Assembly: GCA_036365455.1 (NCBI GenBank)
Contig: JAWQUS010000003.1
Location: 4,422,001 to 4,486,000, forward strand
DNA: 64,000 nt
Reading direction: 5' to 3'
Origin: Macrosoma leucophasiata
Lineage: Eukaryota; Arthropoda; Insecta; Lepidoptera; Hedylidae
How positions within the stretch are numbered: the first letter of the stretch is position 1; every line of letters begins with the position of its first letter. The position numbers and the translations under genes are program-made. The notes beneath the pieces were generated by a model that searched no databases, was not told the origin of the DNA, and worked only from the letters and a program-made list of their open reading frames with translations. Positions 51,262-61,815 of the stretch are shown here, piece after piece.

Positions 51262-51400
51262 TAATGTAATGAATGTGGCAAAGTAGCACGTTCATATTGA
51301 TGCTAAGGCAAAAACACAGCCTTCTTGACATCTACATAAATTTCTAGTAGGTCTGGTGTCAATGTGTTGCTATGCTTGAGGTGTAAGATATATTTTATGT
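51262..51400 (-). mobile_element. RP-A, very degenerate 3' part
   Basis: 'atgaatgtggcaaagtagca', 'ttcatattgatgctaaggca', 'gtgtcaatgtgttgctatgc' keep the order of the minus-strand tail. Old. Confidence 0.5.
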
Positions 51401-51410
51401 GACTGCCACG

Positions 51411-51655
51411 TTGGGTCAATGGTCGCAATCGCGATGATGAAGCCTGAGGTCTTACGTTCGATCTCCAAGTCTGGAAGATCTATTATTGGGGTTTTCTGTG
51501 AGGAAATTCCCAATAATAGCCCGAAGTCTGGTCGTGCCTCGGAGAACACGTAAACCCGTCGGTCCTGCAGCCGATCTCTTTCCGGTCGGGGCGGATTGCT
51601 GTCCCATCGGGTTATAAGAGTGAGGGAATAGAGCGCACCTGTGTTTGGACATATG
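51411..51655 (+). mobile_element. SINE-K, tRNA-derived with the shared core
   Basis: tRNA-like head: 'acgttgggtcaatggtcgca' and B-box-like 'cttacgttcgatctccaagt'. The core 'ctggtcgtgcctcggagaac', 'acgtaaacccgtcggtcctg' corresponds to the core of the 5S-SINE. The 3' part 'gttataagagtgagggaata' is a known lepidopteran SINE ending. Confidence 0.7.
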
Positions 51656-51705
51656 TCAGCATCTATACTTTAATATTATAAAGCTGAAGAGTTTGTGTGT
51701 TTATT

Positions 51706-51913
51706 TGTCGGTCCCGGTTGCTATCGATAGATAACAGTCGTTAAACCTTGTCGGAGGCCATATGGGCGGTTTGAAGAAATCCGACAGCGGGTTGGCCACT
51801 AACCCGTATCTCCTCCAACCCGCATTGGAACAGCGTGTTGGAGTAAGCTCTAGGCCTCCCCCCAAAAAAGGGGGAGACTCGTGCCCAGCAGTGGGGCGTA
51901 TATTGTTGTTGTT
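51706..51913 (+). mobile_element. 5S-SINE, 5'-truncated
   Basis: Starts in the core (gtcggtcccggttgctatcg) and runs to 'tcgtgcccagcagtggggcg', then 'ttgttgttgcc'. The 5S-like head is absent. Confidence 0.82.
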
Positions 51914-51945
51914 GCCACTATAAACGTTGTAGAAATATTACTTTG

Positions 51946-52472
51946 TGTAGAGTTACAGTGTAGGGCTCGAAAGCGTAGGCATCACCGCATTACCTATCTG
52001 CCACCAGATTTTACTGGTGGTAGAGCTCCAGTGACGGAGCTCGCGGGCGTAGGCACCACCGCATTACCTAATATACTTGCCGTTAAATGGTAGTGTTCAG
52101 CACTATCGTGTTCCGGTCAGGTGGTAATGTACGGCTCTGTAATTTCCGGCACAGAGGCATAACACCTAATGCCTCAGGAGTGGCAGCGCATTTGCATTTT
52201 GACCTCTGGTCATTGTGTGGGTGTCTATAGGCTGCAGTCATCACTGAACATCAATGTGAAAAAAAAAAAAAAAAAAGATGGTAGTGTGCAGCACTAAAGT
52301 GTCCCGGTTAGATGGTAATGTATGGCCCCGTAATAACTATCACAGAGATATAACAACTAAGGTCTCAGGTGTCGCAACGCATCTGCATTATGACTTTTGG
52401 TTTTAGGCTGCAATCATCACTTAACATCGATGTAAGTGACTGTTTGCCACCTATGTTAAATTAAAAAAAAAA
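51946..52472 (+). mobile_element. RP-A (A2) with an A1 copy inserted
   Basis: A2 pieces: 51946-52009 (gtagagttacagtgtagggc ... tctgccaccagat) and 52277-52472 (gatggtagtgtgcagcacta, ccccgtaataactatcacag, tail, poly(A)). The break lies inside 'gccaaatggtagtg'. Confidence 0.88.
52010..52276 (+). mobile_element. RP-A (A1), inserted into A2
   Basis: Full 5' hairpin and body to 'acatcaatgtgaa' plus an A-run, with 'agat' at both edges as a possible short target duplication. The family 3' tail (ctgcatgcttg) was lost before insertion or by priming inside. Confidence 0.9.
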
Positions 52473-52479
52473 TGAGACT

Positions 52480-53210
52480 TGCACTAGACCAAACTAGACA
52501 CAATTTTATAGACGTCAAAGAAAAACATAACAGAATACCTTTTTTGTCGAAACTTTTGACACGCTCTATATGAAAATACTAGCAAAAAACACTTGTTTCA
52601 GAAATATGTGACAATCCAGTACAACGTGTAAGAGAAAGGCGTTCGATTTACGTTCGATTCTCATAGCAATTACAAATAAAAAAACTTGTATCGGACAAAA
52701 ATGGGTCAATTGCCCGATATCAGATAAGGCACATTTCTAATAGTGCGAACCGCAAACGTACAAGTTTATGTATAAGGTGAAAACGTGTGGTGTGTATTGA
52801 AGCAGGGGTCGACAACCTTTGGTTTAAAAAAAAACTAACTTAAATATAACTCCAAACAAAATTTATGGATAGGTTTAAAATAATCATTGATTAAGTTTTT
52901 TTTTTTTAATTTATGAATTGGTTCATATTTTTGGTAAGATTACTTTGTCTCGGCAGATTTTCGGTAGCAGAGCACAATTTATTAAGCTTTTAGAGGGTAA
53001 CTATAAGTAATATTCGTATTCTTAAAGTTTGGTGTGATAATATTATGTCTAGTAGAATAGTATCTATAATTTTCCTAGCTAAAACTTGGATGTAAAAAAT
53101 TAAAATGTGAATTCAGGGTCAATGTTTATAATTATATAAAAACTATACCTACTCCTTTAGAGAGCGGGATGCTTCTGCCCACCCTGTATTATACCATTTA
53201 CTATTGACAT
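52480..53210. other. AT-rich spacer, nothing recognised
   Basis: No family match. A short poly(T) tract lies near 52896. Confidence 0.5.
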
Positions 53211-53214
53211 ATTG

Positions 53215-53305
53215 GAATGATATGACCCCAATTGTCCGGTTCTGACTTGCGTAAGAATTCTCCGCCACTGGTGGGTATTGGAGACTTTACGTCCCGACGC
53301 TTTAT
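53215..53305 (+). mobile_element. Repeat M, degenerate
   Basis: 'atatgaccccaattgtccgg', 'ttctccgccactggtgggta' and 'tacgtcccgacgc' keep the order seen at 54200-54303. Confidence 0.4.
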
Positions 53306-53676
53306 TGACCATACTATTTTTTTTTTCATTTTGTAATTACAAGGACTACGTTAGCTGTAAATAATTATCCTTTCTGACTCATTTTAAAAGAGGTATTTCT
53401 ATAAGCTCAGGTAAAATAGTGTTTTACTAATTAAAATAGTTAAGTACCCCTGGATAGTGGAAATCGTTCACACGGGATATAGCCACTGGATCGGCCACGT
53501 TATTTGTATCGGTCCACTCCATTTTTGGATCGACATCTATTTATTACGTTTGATCTTTAGGTTCAAGTTAAATGGAATTAGAAATGCTTTCTTAGTACCA
53601 ATGATTGATAGATAAAGAATTGTTTTACTTGATAAGAAGAACGACCTATTAATATAACATTGATTATTAGATATAT

Positions 53677-53984
53677 AAAAACGTAACTTCACGCCTGTAA
53701 TCCCCGACGGGTTAGGCAGAGGTGAATGCATGCATTAAAGCATACATGCAATCACCACGATTCGACGGTTTTGGCCCATGTAACAGGTGGCGAGCCTGTT
53801 GCCATCTCCGGGCACATTACTAAACTCCGAGGTACTGGGATACTTCCAGAAAATGGAAAAATCCCAATGGAACCAGAGATAAAGGATTTTAAACCGTTAT
53901 CTCTGATAGCCCCCGACCCGGGAATCGAACCCAGGACCTCCAGCGTAGTAGTAGTGGCCTGCTACCACTAGGCTACTGAGGCAG
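53677..53984 (-). mobile_element. SINE-G, full length
   Basis: Flanked by the direct repeat ttagatatat (53667-53676 and 53985-53994). Minus-strand A-box region 'agtagcctagtggtagcagg' and B-box 'gggttcgattcccgggtcgg' are intact. 'ccgacgggttaggcagaggt' shows a few changes. Confidence 0.93.
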
Positions 53985-54109
53985 TTAGATATATGTCCGG
54001 CAGATATCATGCAACTTCCTACATTAAGACGAGAGAACCCAATTATAATATTTGTCGAAAAAATTAATTCATCACTCATTAGGGGAGAATATGCCATAAT
54101 CGCCACGCT

Positions 54110-54303
54110 TGGCAGACAGAATGGCGATCGCAGCGGCGGTAGTTCCATCGCGGGACGCTGCTGCCCATCCCGCGTTGTTACTTTACTACCACACTTTTGG
54201 AAAGGTTTGACCGCCATTGTTCGGTTGACTGACTGCACTAGTGGAAGAGTTCTCTTCCAGTATTCTTCCGCTAGTGGGCGGTGGGGTCGTCACGTCCCGA
54301 CAC
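54110..54303 (+). mobile_element. Repeat M, longest copy
   Basis: 'gacagaatggcgatcgcagc', 'tggaaaggtttgaccgccat', 'cggttgactgactgcactag', 'agtgggcggtggggtcgtca'. GC-rich relative to its surroundings. Probably the 3' region of a LINE; not identified. Confidence 0.6.
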
Positions 54304-54305
54304 CA

Positions 54306-55099
54306 ACCAATAAATAAATTAATTAAATATGTTACTATTTTTATTTGAACAATTGTGCACCCCTGCACTGTAGAAATTGTTCACACGGGATAAAGCCACT
54401 GGATCGGCCATTATTTGTATCGGTGCGCTCCGTTTTTGGACCGACGTCTATTTATTACGTTCGTTCTTTACGTTCATGTTACATGGAATTAGAAATATTT
54501 TCTTGGTAGCGGTGATTGATATGTAAAGTTTTAAGTTTTTTGTACAATCCTACTGCTACAATATCCAGCAAAAAATATCGTAGTATTATTAATAATAATC
54601 GAGACTACGAAAGAGACAATTGGATAGTGTTCGTTTCGACTTCGTAGAGCGTTATCTCTGCTGCACACTGACTACGTAAGCGCTGATAGTTTGGTTTTGA
54701 TCAAAACTTGATCAAATGATGGATAAATGTCAGACAGGTAAGGTGCGAAAAAGAACGATCTACACACCCGAAATAATCCGAAGTCTCCTTCCTGTGTGTG
54801 AAGTGCAATATTTCTAGTTAAATATTGTACATATCTCTCGTCAGCACGGGGTCCAATTTGAACCACGGACCTTTGTCAGGCTTGCGCGGGGACATGGGGG
54901 GGTCCAACACGTAGAGGCCCTTTCGAGAATTTTGATCTACTTTGTAATTGGTTATATTCGGCGGGACCTCTCTCTGGCTGCATCAATAGTTAATACAGAC
55001 ACAGACAGTACCCGCAGAATATAATGGGACTATTGTAATGATAAGTGATTCGCCAAACTTTGGGCTATGTGGGTGAACTGGGGGGACTAGCTGGCTGGG
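54306..55099. other. Spacer, nothing firmly recognised
   Basis: The pair 'tagaaattgttcacacggga' at 54372 and 'ggaaatcgttcacacgggat' at 53460 share about 90 bp downstream (ccactggatcggcca ... tatttattacgtt), so 53459-53555 and 54371-54465 are copies of an unclassified local repeat. Confidence 0.55.
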
Positions 55100-55345
55100 A
55101 CTATGGAGTGAGATCCGGCACCTGCCTATATTCAACATCTCACATTATCGAATCCTACTTATAGGCAGGTGGTGACTCGCCTCTCCTTGGTGGGCCCCCC
55201 AAACAGCCAACCCGATGGTCGACAACACTGTTGAGAGAGGCTGGGGGTGTCGAGAGGTGTGGCCCTGGTTACACCATCACGAGCGAGTAATCTCGAGCTC
55301 GGAGCGGGCTTCCCCGCTATTATGCCTTTAGACACTTCACACTTC
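55100..55345. mobile_element. GC-rich retroposon-like block with (ATT)n tail
   Basis: 'gcaggtggtgactcgcctct', 'ggtgggccccccaaacagcc', 'aggctgggggtgtcgagagg', followed at 55360 by 'attattattattatg'. Composition and tail suggest the 3' end of a LINE or SINE. No relative elsewhere in the window. Confidence 0.45.
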
Positions 55346-55449
55346 ACATTTCTTTGTACATATTATTATTATTATGCTTGTGTTTGCGGAGAGGTGGAAA
55401 TCTTGACAAATATCACGCAATTTGGCAAACTATTTGTTCTGTTTACAAT

Positions 55450-55672
55450 AAATAATAGTGTTCAGCGCTATCGTGTTTCGGTCAGGTAGCAATGTACACT
55501 TACCGCCCTGTAACTTCTGGCACAGATACAAAACAATTTAGACCTCAAGAGTGGCATGGAATTTACATTGAAATTTCTGGTTTTTGTGAAAATATTTATA
55601 AGCTACAGTAGGTATGCACTTACCATCAATGTGAATAATATGCTATTTCATATATTTCATGACATAAAAATA
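55450..55672 (+). mobile_element. RP-A (A1), 5'-truncated, worn
   Basis: 'tagtgttcagcgctatcgtg', 'gccctgtaacttctggcaca', 'gacctcaagagtggcatgga', 'cttaccatcaatgtgaat', 'catgacataaaaat'. Confidence 0.75.
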
Positions 55673-55702
55673 TACGATTTGGAAACTTACCACTACAAAA
55701 AA

Positions 55703-55885
55703 TTGGTGGTAGGTAAAAAGGTTAGTGTAGGGACTCGCGTAGGCACATAACACTTCCATTTGGCGGCATATAGATTAAGTATTGCCCACCGCATTACTAT
55801 CTATCTTATATCTATCTTTCTGCTGCCAGATGGAAGTGTTCAGCACTAACCCAGTGTTCCAGTTAAATGGTAGATGATGCATGGC
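55703..55885 (+). mobile_element. RP-A 5' part, degenerate and partly repeated
   Basis: 'attggtggtaggtaaaaagg', 'gactcgcgtaggcacataac', 'gcccaccgcattactatcta', 'ccagatggaagtgttcagca', 'tccagttaaatggtagatg'. Contains an inverted 'cacttccatttggcggc' at 55751, so two fragments of opposite sense are joined. Confidence 0.55.
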
Positions 55886-56087
55886 TTACGGGACCATTTT
55901 CAAAATTATTTTCAAGGAAGCAGGATAAGAGGCTTACTTACGAACGCCCAGCTTTAACGCCCTTCTTTAAGTATCTCAGGTATTGCTATCGATTGGTTTT
56001 GAATGTATTATTTATAAATTATTCAAAAAATATTAAATTTTTGGATGTACGTTTACAGAACTACTTCAGTCCGGTAGGCTCTAGTCA

Positions 56088-56312
56088 CACCGCGGACACT
56101 CCGCCAACATTCCATACAAACGCTTAATTTGGTTTCTATTGCACAGACATCAATCAGTGACGTGTATACACACGCGCACATGTGTGCGTAGCACATACAA
56201 AATACCAACCGTCGCCCATAAGAGGGGAAGGGGTTGAGTGATGCGGGCAAATCATGCGGGACGTCGAAGTGTCCATTCTATACGTAGTATTATTATATAT
56301 TCTCTGCTCTAG
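56088..56312 (+). mobile_element. Retroposon F
   Basis: Clear copy from 'cacaccgcggacactccgcc' to 'tattatatattctctgc', with the 'acacgcgcacatgtgtgcgt' near-palindrome. Confidence 0.78.
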
Positions 56313-56429
56313 TTTCCTATACTTTTTTCGCTGAAATTACCGATAACGGGATATTTTCGCTTTCCAAAAGTTTGCAACACCGGCACGGGCTGCATTAAAA
56401 TGGGACTGTCCCGTTCAAAACGGGATGTA

Positions 56430-56508
56430 TGGTCACGTTATGTATGGCCCCACAATAAATATCAGAGTCTATCTGCAAGCTTGCTTGCCAGATTCGTTTC
56501 TATAAAAA
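56430..56508 (+). mobile_element. RP-A (A2) fragment with internal deletion
   Basis: 'tatggccccacaataaatat' joined to 'ctgcaagcttgcttgccaga' and A's. Confidence 0.5.
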
Positions 56509-56762
56509 ATCGTATATAGACACTCACTCGTCAGACATAGAAACTTTCAATATAAACGTGATCAAGTTTATTGATTTCCGGTTCATATTTCTGTATTGGA
56601 TATTTTCTAATAAACTATATAAGAAACTAAAACCGCAGCCTTGAGTTTTTGATCCATTTACTTATTAGAGCAAAGAGGAAACCGCATGTAAAGTTTGTTA
56701 ATACTTTCACTGTTTAGCGTCCTATATTTATATTATGTCAGTTAATTAACGTTTCATACATA

Positions 56763-57025
56763 AAAAAACATAACTTCACGCCCCGAAAGGTAGGCATAGG
56801 TAAAAACAAGCATTGAAGCATACATGCAAACACCCACGATTCACCGGTTACGGTTCATCAATACACATTTTATAATTGCTAAGTTTTTCCACTACTAATT
56901 CCCAAGTCGACGTTATCCAATATCTCTTTTTCTATTGGGATTTTTCCTATTTTCTGGATATATCCTAGTAACTCGGAATTTGGAAAAATCCTTTGATGTC
57001 ATCAGGCTCGCAATCTGTTACTTAC
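56763..57025. mobile_element. Two SINE-G fragments of opposite sense
   Basis: 56768-56855 is a minus 3' end (ataacttcacgccccgaaag, caaacacccacgattcaccg). 56925-57025 is a plus middle part (tctctttttctattgggatt, ctattttctggatatatcct, gctcgcaatctgttac). They are joined by about 70 bp of unrelated sequence and run directly into RP-A. Confidence 0.65.
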
Positions 57026-57182
57026 ATGTAATTTCCGACACAGAGGCATAACACCTTATTCCTCAGGAGTGGTAACGCATCTGCATTTTGACTTTGGTCT
57101 TCGTGTTAGTGTCTATAGGCTGCAGTCATCACTTAACATCAATGTGAACTGCATGCTTGTTAGCCACATTTATTACATAATA
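57026..57182 (+). mobile_element. RP-A (A1), 3' half
   Basis: Starts 'atgtaatttccgacacagag', runs to 'gcatgcttgttagccacatt' and 'tattacataataaag'. Joined at its truncated 5' edge to a SINE-G piece. Confidence 0.85.
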
Positions 57183-57539
57183 AAGAAATGTAAAGGTCTA
57201 ATAAAACGACTAAGCATCGTGTGGGACAAAGCACGTTACACTGACGAAAATGTAGCAACGACGAGGTGTATTTCTTCTTACCGAAATTAAATCGTTTAAC
57301 CGAGCTTAAAAACACTTGATATCTGAACCGTCTACCACCTCGATGATCCAAATATAAAACCAGTTCAGCATGTTTACTCCTCCATTATCTCCAGTCTTTT
57401 AAACAGGCGAGCTATCTTAAATTAACCGTAGCCTGGTAAAGCCACGCCCTGGTAATGTTCGCCGGGATGAACCGAACCAATCGTGTGCACTGGATCTAAA
57501 TGCTTAGAATGATGCCATTGATTTATTTTGGAGAATAGA

Positions 57540-57615
57540 TCTTCGGTAGCTTAGTGGAAAAGCGGCTGGACTGGTTATCCTGAGGTTGCAGGTGAATTCC
57601 TGCCCGAAGTAAATT
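57540..57615 (+). mobile_element. tRNA-like SINE head or tRNA pseudogene
   Basis: The ends cttcggt and cccgaag pair 6 of 7 like an acceptor stem; 'agcttagtggaaaagc' resembles a D arm with A-box and 'gcaggtgaattcctgc' a T arm. The anticodon arm is irregular and a long A/T tract follows. Related to 39402, which favours a SINE head over a lone pseudogene. Confidence 0.6.
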
Positions 57616-59429
57616 TTTTTTTTCATTAATTTCTAAATATCCAAGTGATCATGTGTTATTGCGAAAAATAAATATTACAATACTTATATCTTAATTTTTT
57701 TATTATAACATTAATTTCGTAATAGTTTAAAAGCAAGATAACTGTAGATGATTAATACTGAGAACTACATTTTAATACGCTTTTATGACGTTGGGTTGTT
57801 TATAACCTAGTTATTCAGAGGTGGCAACTTAACAGTACGAAATTATGGTATGTTATGGCTCGGTGTGCAATTCTGAAGCCTTCTCTTTGAAGTCTAATTC
57901 AAGAAAGTTCATACGTTATAACCCTAAAGATGTAAGAGACTCCTTGATTATCAAACGGTCTTTCCATCCGTTTAAGTGTTCCGCCATAATATAATGAAAC
58001 TACTATTAGTAGGTTATGGGTATTATTAAGTGATAAACATGAAACAGCATATTATTAAAGACATGCGTGTGCTGAGTCCAGATTCAACAGTTGCTCAATA
58101 ACAGTTTCCTTCCTGTCACTAATTTATTGTAACTTTTATTTTGCATTTTCAAAATGTTCTAATAAATGAGTTCTTAGTTTCACAAATGTAGGTATATAAC
58201 TTAACCAGACCTTACAGCGCTCATACGAAATTGTTTTTTTTTTTATCAAAAAAATACCTGCCTAAGTTTTTGAAAAGTCTAAAGATTATTTCTAAGCTTA
58301 AATGTCGTGTTATAATTATACAAAAAGGTATATCTTTATCAAACACTAAACTCAGTTACGTTAATAAAGCTAAACAATAACATCGCACATCTAAATTTTA
58401 AATCCAACGCTCGCTTTTAGCGATTTTGTTTTCATCTGTGGAATGAGAAAGTGGTTTCTGCGTGATTTTTATCTAAAAGCCGTAACGTATTATGATCTAA
58501 AAATTACTTAAGTACCTATTTAAATATAATTAAAATCAGTGTTAACTGTCGGTAGGTCAGTTGTGCTATTACAGCCAGAATCCGAAACTAAATTAGGAAA
58601 AAACAGATCGATCAACTGAAAAAATATACCTTCTTGGAGAAACGGAACATCACACTGCGCGTCTCCCGACCCGATCGCACTTGGCCGTTTTCTTAATTAG
58701 GAATAGAAAATAATTTCGTTACCACCAGCCACCAACACAAACAAGAATTTTCCAGGTTGATCATCGTCGAATTAGTCTGGCCGTCACCACGGTAGCTGGA
58801 AAGTGACCGAAAAGTCGGGTAAGAGTGGCAGTTGGGAGTATTGTATACACTAGAAAATTATCAAATATAATTTCTTCTAAATAATTTTCTAAATATAATT
58901 TATTTAGAATCAGGATTACACATTCATCATGACACCTAGATTAATAGAATATGTATGAAATAAACGATACTACGATGACATATTTAATCATTAGATATCC
59001 CTATAGTTAATTAAGATTGCAATGCTATCACACACTTCTCGAGAATCAGTCCACTTATATGTGGTAGAAAGTCGAGTATAAATTAATTAAAAGGCTGTTA
59101 AAAACCAATTTGAGCACGTTACGAGCTCGTTGCACTATTATCATTATACTGTGCTGAACATAAAACCGTCGAGTGCTAGTTGGATAGTTTTAGCAAGGTT
59201 CCAACGCTTACCTTAGCCTTAATTTTAAAAATGTTTTTCATCTTACATAGCTCCTTGAACAGCACAATGGGGAAATATTATTAAAACTACTATGTTATTA
59301 ATTATTATATTATGATAATATGCCGTATTTTAAAGAAATGTATTAAATAATTAAGATTTTTTTTCCATATAATTTATTTCTTTTACTATTTCAAAGTTAA
59401 ACTATTGTGGTACATATACAAACAACAAA
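57616..59429. other. Long spacer without recognised repeats
   Basis: About 1.8 kb, the longest stretch here with no family match. 58615-58830 is more GC-balanced (tgcgcgtctcccgacccgat, gtctggccgtcaccacggta), but no frame stays open with recognisable motifs. It may be unique non-coding DNA. Confidence 0.45.
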
Positions 59430-59780
59430 TCTATACTTATAATAAATCTGTAGAAGTGTTATTTCTGTACATTAAAAATATTGAAAAAATAAATACCAGG
59501 GTATGTTATTAGATCGATACCGAACACAAATATGTGGTTAGAACATTTTTTGTGTGTCTGTCTGTCTGTTTGTTCAAGCATCACATAAAAACTACCGGTC
59601 CGATTACAATGAAACTTGGTATGATTATATTTTAACCTTTGGCGCACAACACTGGGTACTTTTTATCCCGGAAAAATGTCTGTTTGTCTGTGTGTTTGTG
59701 CACGCTAATATCAGAAACGGCTTATTCGATTTGTGGTTTTACTAATATATTGTGGTAAGTTTCACTTATCATTTAGTGTT
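59430..59780 (+). mobile_element. Helitron-like 5' region (Hel-4)
   Basis: Starts TCTATACTTATAATAAATCT after an A, then 'gtagaagtgttatttctgta', 'cattaaaaatattgaaaaaa', '(tgtc)n', 'accggtccgattacaatgaa'. This matches my memory of the 5' end of large lepidopteran Helitrons. No Rep/helicase sequence follows, so it is 3'-truncated. Confidence 0.6.
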
Positions 59781-59879
59781 TGTTTCATGTGAATCGGTTC
59801 AGAAATAAAAAAGATATGTCAATTTAAAGAATCGTAGCGAATATTTTTAAGCTATTCTGTATCTTAATTCTATCTTTTA

Positions 59880-59947
59880 GGGAGTTTCGTACCTAATAGG
59901 TAAAAACGGACCCTACGGATAACTAATCCTCCGCTGTCTGTCTGTCT

Positions 59948-59978
<31 letters not shown>

Positions 59979-60060
59979 ACCAGGCTGTATCTCATAAATA
60001 GTGATAGCTAGAAAGCTAACATTTACACAAATTATGTATTTCTGTTACCGCTATAATGTA
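59880..60060 (+). mobile_element. 'GGAGTTTCGTACC' repeat with (TCTG)n
   Basis: 'gggagtttcgtacctaatag', 'aaaacggaccctacggataa', (ctgt)n, 'caccaggctgtatctcataa', 'atagtgatagctagaaagct'. This is a common lepidopteran interspersed repeat related to 4631. Confidence 0.6.
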
Positions 60061-60121
60061 AACGCTTTAAATTTTCACAGAATTTTTAGGTATTATGTTG
60101 TATTGTAGCTTCCATAATAAA

Positions 60122-61062
60122 TCTACATACAAAAAAATAAAATTGTCTTTTTGTAATATTAAAATAACCGCTTTTTACTAAACGCATATGTATGTATACA
60201 CGGTACATATACCAAAACAACAATTTTTAAAATTTTTGTATGTCTGTCTGTCTGTTTGGCGGGGCTAATCTTGGTAACAGCTTGAATGATTTTGACGGGA
60301 CTTTCACTGGCAGATAGCTGATGTGATAAGGAGTAACTTAGGCTACTTTTATCTCCACACATCCATACATACATACCTACATACAAATAAGTAGAATTGG
60401 AGTGTATCCGACTTTGACGGGACTTCCACGGGTAAGTAGCTGATGTAACAAGGAGTAACTTAGGCTACTTTTATCTCCATACATCCATACATACATACAT
60501 ACCTACATACAAATAAGTAGAATTGGAGTGTATCCGACTTTGACGGGACTTCCATGGGTAGGTAGCTGATGTAACAAGGAGTAACTTAGGCTACTTTTCT
60601 CTCCATACATCCATACATACATACATACCTATATACAAATAAGAAGAATTGGATTGTCTTCGACATTGACGGGACTTTCATTGGCAGATAGCTGATGAGA
60701 TAAGGAGTAGCTTAGGCTACTTTTATATCCATACAACCATACATACATACATACCTACATACAAATAAACAGAATTTGAGGGTCTCCGATTTTGACGGGA
60801 CTTTCACAGGCAGATAGCTGATGTGATAAAGAGTAACTTGAGCTACTTTTATCTCCATACAACCATACATACATACATAACTACATACAAATAAACAGAA
60901 TTTGAGTGTCTCCGATTTTGACGGGACTTTTACTGGCAGATAGCTGATGTAATAAGGAGTACTTACGCTACTTTTATACTAGCTGCGCCCACGACTTCGT
61001 CCGGGTAGATTACTGAACAATCATATTTTTTCTCACGTAGACGAAGTCGCGGGCACAGCTAG
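60122..61062 (+). mobile_element. Hel-1 enlarged by an internal tandem array
   Basis: Starts TCTACATACAAAAAAATAAA and ends 'gtcgcgggcacagctag' before a T. The 3' hairpin pair 'cgacttcgtccgggtaga'/'agacgaagtcgcggg' is intact. At 941 bp it is about 2.7 times the length of the copy at 42153; the excess is the array at 60352-60975. Confidence 0.9.
60352..60975 (+). repeat. Five ~125-bp tandem units inside Hel-1
   Basis: Units begin at about 60352, 60474, 60599, 60726 and 60852. Each has a (catacatac)n run, 'ctacatacaaataagtagaa', 'ttggagtgtatccgac', 'tgacgggacttccac' and 'aaggagtaacttaggctact'. The unit is a shortened copy of Hel-1's own middle, fused to a second 'tacatacaaataa' start-like sequence. 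Confidence 0.9.
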
Positions 61063-61235
61063 TTAAGTAATATGATTATGCATAATCAAAGCCGATTTTA
61101 CTCTATGAATATAAATGAACCGCTTAATTACGGGCAGCAATTATTACCAATTTGGATTTGCAAACAGTATTGGAAATTAATTTCGTTCAACCTCGTATGT
61201 CATGTCGCCAGTTGATTTAGCTCGGGGTCTGGATT

Positions 61236-61420
61236 TTTAACCGAGTTCAAAAAACGAGAAGGTTCTCAATTCGGCCGGTTTATAGATTTTTTTTTAATGT
61301 ATGTACGTGAATTTCGCCGAGATTTCTGGACCGATTTACATAATTCTTTTTTTTTGTTTGATGCGGAATAGTTTCGAATTGGTCCCATAAAAATTTGATT
61401 TAGATAGGCCCATCAGTTAT
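61236..61420 (+). mobile_element. 'AACCGACTTC'-type repeat H, copy 1
   Basis: 'ttttaaccgagttcaaaaaa', 'gagaaggttctcaattcggc', 'ttttttaatgtatgtacgtg', 'gaccgatttacataattc' and 'gaattggtcccataaaaatt'. A relative is at 63484. Common lepidopteran element, class not certain. Confidence 0.55.
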
Positions 61421-61815
61421 TATTTTATGAGCATTTTTTTACTTACTCAGACTAAAGGAATAAGAATCTAGTATAGTGATATGTGATAAGAATAGACGGC
61501 GAGTTGTCATACAGTGCGTTGAATCCACTGACGTACTACATAGTCCTAATGCGCATGACATTAAGATGACAACAAGTGACAATGACACATTTACTCATCG
61601 ACGACACAAGACAGCTTATTTACTCCTTCGTGGATATTTTTTTTTATTGATTTCGTATAGTCGTGTAATAATTTTGTATCGAGACACCTAAACAATTCAA
61701 ATTAGGTATCTAATTGTAACGAAGCTAAAAGAGTCAGATTTTACAAATTTAACAGATGTGAATATTAATCTAATTAGCAATGCAGCAATAAACTAAAAAG
61801 TATTAAATAAATATA

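Noticed and set aside
54009..54317. Possible coding exon of a GC-richer segment
   Set aside because: The segment repeats at 20186 and 53215 as an interspersed element, and the frame is not conserved between copies.
57540..57615. Functional tRNA gene
   Set aside because: The anticodon arm does not fold properly, the acceptor has a mismatch, and a related head lies at 39402.
60352..60975. CRISPR-like array (regular ~125-bp repetition)
   Set aside because: Whole units are repeated without unique spacers, inside a Helitron of a eukaryotic genome.
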